Of a stretch of DNA of 64,000 nucleotides, positions 59,846 through 64,000 are shown one piece after another (the stretch's first letter is position 1; every line of letters starts with the position of its first letter). Source of the DNA: Crocinitomicaceae bacterium (GTDB taxonomy: Bacteria > Bacteroidota > Bacteroidia > Flavobacteriales_D > Crocinitomicaceae); the NCBI GenBank assembly GCA_021325675.1, contig JAJTCM010000008.1, positions 62,001 to 126,000 of the forward strand. The letters are read 5' to 3'. Both the position numbers and the translations under genes were made by a program. The notes beneath the pieces were generated by a model. The model was not told the origin of the DNA, did not search any database, and worked only from the letters and a program-made list of their open reading frames with translations.

Positions 59846-60142
59846 CTAGCGCCCTTCACGGATGCGCCTTTCGAGCGTTGAGCCATCCATCCCGCCGCTT
59901 TGTCGCCAGAGGATTTCGCCTTTTTTAAACAAAACGAAGGTTGGTACTCCGCGAACTTTAAACTTTTCGGCAATGTCCGGGTTTTTATCTACGTCGATTT
60001 TCAAAATCCGTACGGCATTTCCCAGCTTATTTTTTACCTGGTCAAGAATCGGCATCATCGTTTGACACGGCCCGCACCAGGTGGCGTAAAAGTCAACCAA
60101 AGTGGGCGTTTCGGAACTGATTATTTCTCTGAACTTACTCAT
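59846..60142 (-). CDS. trxA: Thioredoxin
   Basis: 98 aa. Thioredoxin fold with the redox motif FYATWCGPCQTMMP (CGPC near 22-25), the partner strand IDVDKNPDIAEKFKVRGVPT with cis-Pro, and FKKGEILWRQSGGMDGSTLE. Slightly shorter than E. coli TrxA (109 aa). Cytoplasmic disulphide reductant. It overlaps the upstream DUF983 gene by 8 nt, so they are one operon. Confidence 0.93.
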   Translation of the reverse strand: MSKFREIISSETPTLVDFYATWCGPCQTMMPILDQVKNKLGNAVRILKIDVDKNPDIAEKFKVRGVPTFVLFKKGEILWRQSGGMDGSTLERRIREGR

Positions 60143-60518
60143 GTTTTTTGGCTTTTTCGGGATCGTAATGACTAAAAAAATTCATCCAGACCATGCGGCT
60201 GATACGAAAAGTTACCGGGGCAAGAATGAAAATCACCGCCACGATCATACCAATATGGAACCAGGAGCTTTGATCGGGAAACAGCCAATAGCTCAGTACA
60301 AAAGTTGCTACTGAAGCGGCTACCGTAATCCCATAGCTGACATACATCGCGCCATAGAAAAACCCGTTCTCTATTTCGTACTTATGACCGCAATGCGGAC
60401 AGTTCGTATGCATTTTCCCCAGTTTACGGAGATTGTAAGTGCGGCCTTCGAACACTTCGCCCTCCTGGCAAACCGGGCATTTCTCTTTGAAAATACTATA
60501 CAGGCGTGTACCTTTCAT
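60135..60518 (-). CDS. DUF983-family membrane protein
   Basis: 127 aa. N-terminal zinc-ribbon-like pair CPVCQEG near 14 and CPHCGHKYEIENGFFYGAMY near 40, then two membrane helices (YGITVAASVATFVLSYWLF; WFHIGMIVAVIFILAPVTF). This is the DUF983 layout; in some bacteria the family lies near cytochrome oxidase genes, here it is paired with thioredoxin. Metal binding by the four Cys is likely. Confidence 0.88.
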   Translation of the reverse strand: MKGTRLYSIFKEKCPVCQEGEVFEGRTYNLRKLGKMHTNCPHCGHKYEIENGFFYGAMYVSYGITVAASVATFVLSYWLFPDQSSWFHIGMIVAVIFILAPVTFRISRMVWMNFFSHYDPEKAKKHE

Positions 60519-60522
60519 CCTG

Positions 60523-60530
60523 CAAAATTA
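60523..60530 (-). promoter_or_regulatory. -7 element of the DUF983-trxA operon
   Basis: Minus-strand TAATTTTG, 4 nt before the ATG, implying a nearly leaderless mRNA. Confidence 0.5.
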
Positions 60531-60682
60531 GCAAAGTCCGGCGCATAAAAAGTATGATTTTTCTCAGTTATTTTTTAAAATTTCACAGGAAACGGAACCA
60601 AAAAAGAAATTATTCTGCTTTTCGTTTGTGTAAGTGCTTCGTTTTTTGTAACTTACTTAGGCAATTCCTAAAAAAATCAGTT

Positions 60683-61105
60683 ATGAAAACGGTAGATAAA
60701 CTGAATAAATGGGCAAATGCCAAAACAAATCTTGCTTTTGACATCCTCAGGATCGCGCTTGGAGTGTTCTTTTTCATCAAAGGGATCCAGTTTGCCGATC
60801 AAACCGAAATGCTGCTTGATCTCATCCAGCCGAGAAACCCGAATGCCGTAGGCCTTTTAATTGTTCACTATGTTGCCATGGTGCACTTTGCGGGGGGCTT
60901 ACTGATCGCTTTCGGCTTACTGACACGCCTTTCCTGCCTGCTGCAAATGCCGGTGGTAATCGGGGCGGTAATCGTCAACTTTGCTGTCGTGATGGATCCT
61001 TTAAACCTGGTCCAGGCTTTGCTTGCCTTGGGACTTACGAGCTTTTTCCTGGTATACGGTTCCGGAAAACATTCCGTGGATTACGCCATGAAGCTGCATT
61101 TGTAA
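60683..61105 (+). CDS. DoxX-family membrane protein
   Basis: 140 aa from the ATG at 60683; the ORF extends 59 codons upstream through AT-rich non-coding-looking sequence. Four membrane helices: FDILRIALGVFFFIKGIQFA, LIVHYVAMVHFAGGLLIAFG, MPVVIGAVIVNFAVVMD and ALLALGLTSFFLVYGSG. The RIALGVFFFIKGIQF start is the DoxX pattern. Function in redox homeostasis suspected for the family. Different subgroup from the DoxX-like gene at 8715. Confidence 0.85.
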   Translation: MKTVDKLNKWANAKTNLAFDILRIALGVFFFIKGIQFADQTEMLLDLIQPRNPNAVGLLIVHYVAMVHFAGGLLIAFGLLTRLSCLLQMPVVIGAVIVNFAVVMDPLNLVQALLALGLTSFFLVYGSGKHSVDYAMKLHL

Positions 61106-61156
61106 GAGCTTTTTAGCCGGGGCTTTGCCTGCCGTTTCCAATGGCCGGGCCTGAAA

Positions 61157-61507
61157 TTATTGGGGGTTTGCTTCCCGGACTTTCTTCGGAAGACTGGCGT
61201 AAATCAAGTCGTAAGAATGTGTTGTCAGCTCAAAGATCAACTCGTCATCAACATCAAAACCGAGATTGACGGTGTTCCAATGCGTTTTGCTCATGTGATA
61301 TCCGGGGATGATAGCTTCGTAACGCTCACGCAATTCTACAGCGCGTTCCGGGTCACATTTGAGATTGATTCCTGTGAAGTCTTCCACATCGAACAAGGCG
61401 AACATTTTGCCGTATACTTTGAACACAAGTGTTTTCTCATCGAAAGGGAAGTGTTCGGTAACTCCGGGAAATTTCAGGCAAAAATTGCGAAAATCTTCTA
61501 TGTTCAC
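61157..61507 (-). CDS. MmcQ/YjbR-family protein
   Basis: 116 aa starting at GTG 61507; the start codon fits the family N-terminus (NIEDFRNFCLKFPGVTEHFP). Other family motifs: FDEKTLVFKVYGKMFALFDV, LKCDPERAVELRERYEAIIP, HMSKTHWNTVNL and DLIYASLPKKVR. CyaY-like fold, possibly DNA-binding; role unknown. Downstream of the desaturase gene, separated by an inverted repeat. Confidence 0.9.
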   Translation of the reverse strand: MNIEDFRNFCLKFPGVTEHFPFDEKTLVFKVYGKMFALFDVEDFTGINLKCDPERAVELRERYEAIIPGYHMSKTHWNTVNLGFDVDDELIFELTTHSYDLIYASLPKKVREANPQ

Positions 61508-61525
61508 TTGAAAGGATAATGAATC

Positions 61526-61572
61526 GGGAGTGATAAATGTTGAATGGTTTCAGCACTCAACATTCACCTCCC
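61526..61572. repeat. Inverted repeat (GTTGAATG words)
   Basis: GGGAGTGATAAATGTTGA (61526-61543) against TCAACATTCACCTCCC (61557-61572). A hairpin between two minus-strand genes, possibly the desaturase terminator. Confidence 0.5.
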
Positions 61573-61583
61573 ATCATTTAATA

Positions 61584-62687
61584 TTAGTGGATTGCCGGCG
61601 CAAAATCGTTTCTGCCCAGGTCTTTCAACATGCGTGTATGCTCTCTTAAAGCATCCAGGAACGTTTTCTGGGAGAAATACGGAAGATTGTATTCTTCTGT
61701 TGTTTCGCGTACAATTTTAGACAATTTGCGGTAGTGTACGTGGCAAATGTTCGGGAACAAATGGTGCTCAATCTGGTAGTTCAAACCACCGACATACCAG
61801 GAAAAGATACGTGCTCCGGGAGCAAAGTTCGCCGTGTTGTACAGTTGGTTAACCGCCCAGTCAGCTTCGATGTTCCCGCTTTCATCCGGAACAGGATAGT
61901 TGGATGTAGGAACCACGTGAGCAGGCTGGAAAATCATTGCCAGCACAACACCTGCGATGAAGTGCATCAACAGGAAACAAACCACGGTCAGCCACCATGA
62001 CATTGGTGTGAACATAATCGGTAATACGAGGAATACGCTGAAATAAACGAGCTTGGTTACCGCGATTTCAACCATCAGTCTGAAGAAGGAGATGTTTTGC
62101 GTTTTCATCAGGTCCAAACGGTTATAACGGATTGCCTGGCGATAGTCTTTTACAGTACACCACATCAAGGTCATAAGACCGTAGAAGAACCAAGCGTATA
62201 CATGCTGGTACCTGTGCATTTTCAAACGTTCTTCGTGTGGAGAAAAACGCATTACTTTGCCCGGGTTAATATCTTCGTCCATACCGGTAACATTGGTATA
62301 CGTGTGGTGAAGTACGTTGTGCTGGATTCTCCAGTTTACATCGCTTCCGCCCAACGTATTGAGCAAAAGGCCGAGCAAACGGTTAACCACATTGTTTTTG
62401 GAGTAAGCCCCATGGTTGGCGTCGTGCATAACAGACAAACCTACACCTGCCATTCCGAAGCCCATGATAACCCACATCAGGAAAATCAGCCAGGGATTTT
62501 CAAAAACGGATAGCATAAGGATGAACGGAACCGCGTAAAGGGAAACCATGAAAATAGTCTTGAGGACCATGTTCAGGTTAGCGAAACGGGATTTGTTATT
62601 TTCTTTGAAATACTCTCTTACACGTTGTTGGAGAGTTTTGTAAAAATCAGCATTGTGTGATTTTGAGAAGGTGATGTTCTTTAGCAT
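61584..62687 (-). CDS. Membrane fatty-acid (acyl-lipid/acyl-CoA) desaturase
   Basis: 367 aa. Three histidine boxes that bind the di-iron centre: HDANHGAYS (near 88), HNVLHHTYTNV (near 124) and QIEHHLFPNICHVHY (near 303). Four membrane helices (about 45-80 and 205-250). The QIEHH box marks the front-end/linoleoyl-CoA desaturase-like group, but here without a cytochrome b5 domain. It puts double bonds into membrane fatty acids with an external electron donor. Own promoter TAACTTTG at 62707-62714, divergent from ispG. Confidence 0.93.
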   Translation of the reverse strand: MLKNITFSKSHNADFYKTLQQRVREYFKENNKSRFANLNMVLKTIFMVSLYAVPFILMLSVFENPWLIFLMWVIMGFGMAGVGLSVMHDANHGAYSKNNVVNRLLGLLLNTLGGSDVNWRIQHNVLHHTYTNVTGMDEDINPGKVMRFSPHEERLKMHRYQHVYAWFFYGLMTLMWCTVKDYRQAIRYNRLDLMKTQNISFFRLMVEIAVTKLVYFSVFLVLPIMFTPMSWWLTVVCFLLMHFIAGVVLAMIFQPAHVVPTSNYPVPDESGNIEADWAVNQLYNTANFAPGARIFSWYVGGLNYQIEHHLFPNICHVHYRKLSKIVRETTEEYNLPYFSQKTFLDALREHTRMLKDLGRNDFAPAIH

Positions 62688-62706
62688 GTTTTAATTTAAA
62701 GATATG

Positions 62707-62714
62707 CAAAGTTA
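62707..62714 (-). promoter_or_regulatory. -7 element of the desaturase gene
   Basis: Minus-strand TAACTTTG, 19 nt before the ATG. Confidence 0.5.
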
Positions 62715-62788
62715 AAAAATATTTATCAAAGAGTTTGTTAATTTAACACAAAAGCTTGCTTTCCTACTTTCAATAAGCAGAATATCCT

Positions 62789-62796
62789 TACTTTTG
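62789..62796 (+). promoter_or_regulatory. -7 element of ispG
   Basis: TACTTTTG, full consensus match 15 nt before the ispG ATG at 62812. Confidence 0.5.
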
Positions 62797-62811
62797 TTAG
62801 CAAAAAAACGC

Positions 62812-64000
62812 ATGAAAAGCAAGGTTTCCCATCCCTATTGTGAAGATTTTTTTGTCCGGGAACGGAATAAAACGATTGAAGTTCATGTAGGGAACCTGAA
62901 GCTTGGCGCTGAAAACCCAATCCGCGTCCAGTCTATGACAACTACGGACACGATGGATACCGAAGCTTCCGTTGCCCAATCGATCCGGATGATTGACGCC
63001 GGCTGCGAGCTCGTCCGACTGACCGCTCCCAGCAAAAACGAAGCGGAAAACATGGGCGAGATCAAACGCATCCTGAACGAAAAAGGATACCACGCCCCGC
63101 TCGTTGCTGATATTCACTTTACCCCGAACGCTGCCGAAATTGCTGCACGCCTGATCGAAAAGGTGCGTGTAAACCCGGGCAACTATGCTGATAAAAAGAA
63201 ATTCGAAGAAATCGAATACACGGACGAAAGCTACCGGCAAGAGCTTCTGCGCATTGAGCAAAAATTCACACCGCTGATAAAAATCTGCAAGGAAAACCGA
63301 ACCGCGATGCGCATCGGCACAAACCACGGGTCGCTTTCCGACAGGATCCTGAGCCGTTTCGGTGACACGCCTGAAGGCATGGTGGAATCGGCCATGGAGT
63401 TTTTACGGATTTGTGTTAAAAACGATTTCCATGAACTGGTTATCTCCATGAAAGCCAGCAATACACTGGTTATGGTGCAAGCTTACCGCCTGCTGATCAG
63501 CACAATGAAGGCCGAAAACATGTATTTCCCGCTGCATCTCGGTGTAACGGAAGCTGGTGACGGTGAAGACGGACGGATTAAATCCGCAGTTGGGATAGGT
63601 GCGCTGCTCGAAGACGGGATTGGCGACACTATTCGCGTGTCACTCACGGAAGATCCTGAATTCGAAATTCCCGTAGCTAAAAAATTAGTTGAAAAATTTG
63701 AAAATCAATCTAATATAAAATTAGTTCAAAAAGGGCTGAATATTAGCTATAACCCTTTTGAATACAAGAAAAGGGAAACAAGTTCCGTGCACAATATCGG
63801 TGGTAAAAACCATCCTATTGTCTTTGCTGACCTCTCACAGAAAAATGAAATAAAAGCCGCCAATTTTTTTGGTTTCGGATATAATTATTCCATGCAGCTC
63901 GACAAATGGAACCTGCGTGACCAGGCTGCCGATTACCTTTACTTAGGAAACAACGAGCTTGATTTCGAAATTCCGGGAACGCTCGGCGCAGTTTTTAACG
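62812..64000 (+). CDS. ispG: 4-hydroxy-3-methylbut-2-enyl diphosphate synthase, 5' part
   Basis: 396 codons to the window edge. IspG/GcpE converts MEcPP to HMBPP in the MEP isoprenoid pathway. Seen: VHVGNLKLGAENPIRVQSMT, TTDTMDTEASVAQSIRMIDA, CELVRLTAPSKNEAEN, LVADIHFTPNAAEIAARLIE, VRVNPGNYADKKK, MRIGTNHGSLSDRIL, LGVTEAGDGEDGRIKSAVGI. The sequence after about 300 departs from the short E. coli form, as in the large-insert IspG of Bacteroidota and plants. The C-terminal Fe-S cysteines lie outside the window. Confidence 0.95.
   Translation, partial: MKSKVSHPYCEDFFVRERNKTIEVHVGNLKLGAENPIRVQSMTTTDTMDTEASVAQSIRMIDAGCELVRLTAPSKNEAENMGEIKRILNEKGYHAPLVADIHFTPNAAEIAARLIEKVRVNPGNYADKKKFEEIEYTDESYRQELLRIEQKFTPLIKICKENRTAMRIGTNHGSLSDRILSRFGDTPEGMVESAMEFLRICVKNDFHELVISMKASNTLVMVQAYRLLISTMKAENMYFPLHLGVTEAGDGEDGRIKSAVGIGALLEDGIGDTIRVSLTEDPEFEIPVAKKLVEKFENQSNIKLVQKGLNISYNPFEYKKRETSSVHNIGGKNHPIVFADLSQKNEIKAANFFGFGYNYSMQLDKWNLRDQAADYLYLGNNELDFEIPGTLGAVFN

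Noticed and set aside
1-64000. CRISPR array
   Set aside because: No set of regularly spaced identical repeats with unique spacers; all repeats found are inverted pairs, tandem 11-mers or attachment copies.

Overview
The window is a Bacteroidota chromosome segment, most likely Flavobacteriales (the gene set would fit a Crocinitomicaceae/Fluviicola-type bacterium, but that genus-level placement is inference). The grounds are a PorZ-like type IX secretion protein, TPR-coupled signalling proteins, DUF4836, DUF983 and DUF6496 proteins, the start of an ispG gene with a Bacteroidota-like N-terminus, and many genes preceded by the Bacteroidota -7 promoter element TAnnTTTG. Outside one island the DNA is moderately GC-rich. 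The island from about 9.2 to 25.3 kb is clearly AT-rich.

Left core (1-9.1 kb): four minus-strand genes encode an OmpA-like protein, a TPR histidine kinase, a NarL/LuxR-type response regulator and a partial beta-propeller (BNR-like) secreted protein. Three of them carry the same palindrome, TATAAC-N4-GTTATA or a one-mismatch variant, 50-80 nt before their start codons. This looks like the binding site of the response regulator. Next come a DUF421 protein with a zinc ribbon, a small lipoprotein, an XRE regulator fused to pentapeptide repeats, and a divergent HxlR/DoxX pair.

Island (about 9.2-25.3 kb): the left part is a minus-strand restriction-modification operon of McrBC/LlaJI type: controller HTH, beta-class amino-methyltransferase, C5-cytosine methyltransferase, McrB-like AAA+ NTPase, McrC-like nuclease. 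The right part, 15314-25267, is an integrative element at the 3' end of tRNA-Arg(CCG). It has a tyrosine recombinase, an excisionase-like HTH and an HUH replication protein. Its cargo is a membrane/coiled-coil protein plus a multi-pass membrane protein, a winged-helix protein with a PD-(D/E)XK-like domain, a RadC-like JAB protein and two further membrane proteins. Copies of the tRNA 3' end lie at 15148, 15314 and 25252, and tandem 11-bp arm-type sites lie inside both ends. A strong terminator hairpin next to the left attachment copy looks like the original tRNA terminator, now about 10 kb from its gene.

Right core (25.3-64 kb): porZ; a three-gene DUF4836-type envelope operon; acetyl-CoA synthetase; two GNAT acetyltransferases; methionine sulfoxide reductase; glycine decarboxylase gcvP with a candidate structured RNA upstream; a lipid kinase and an LTA-synthase-like sulfatase; engB; a PadR/PspC pair; pgk; a DedA-type protein, omega-amidase-like and methionine aminotransferase genes; an operon with a histidine kinase between two beta-oxidation genes; a TPR-SpoIIE phosphatase; a glyoxalase II-like hydrolase; thioredoxin; a fatty-acid desaturase; and the 5' part of ispG. 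Many intergenic gaps here hold long imperfect inverted repeats made of short degenerate words. I did not see these in the island.
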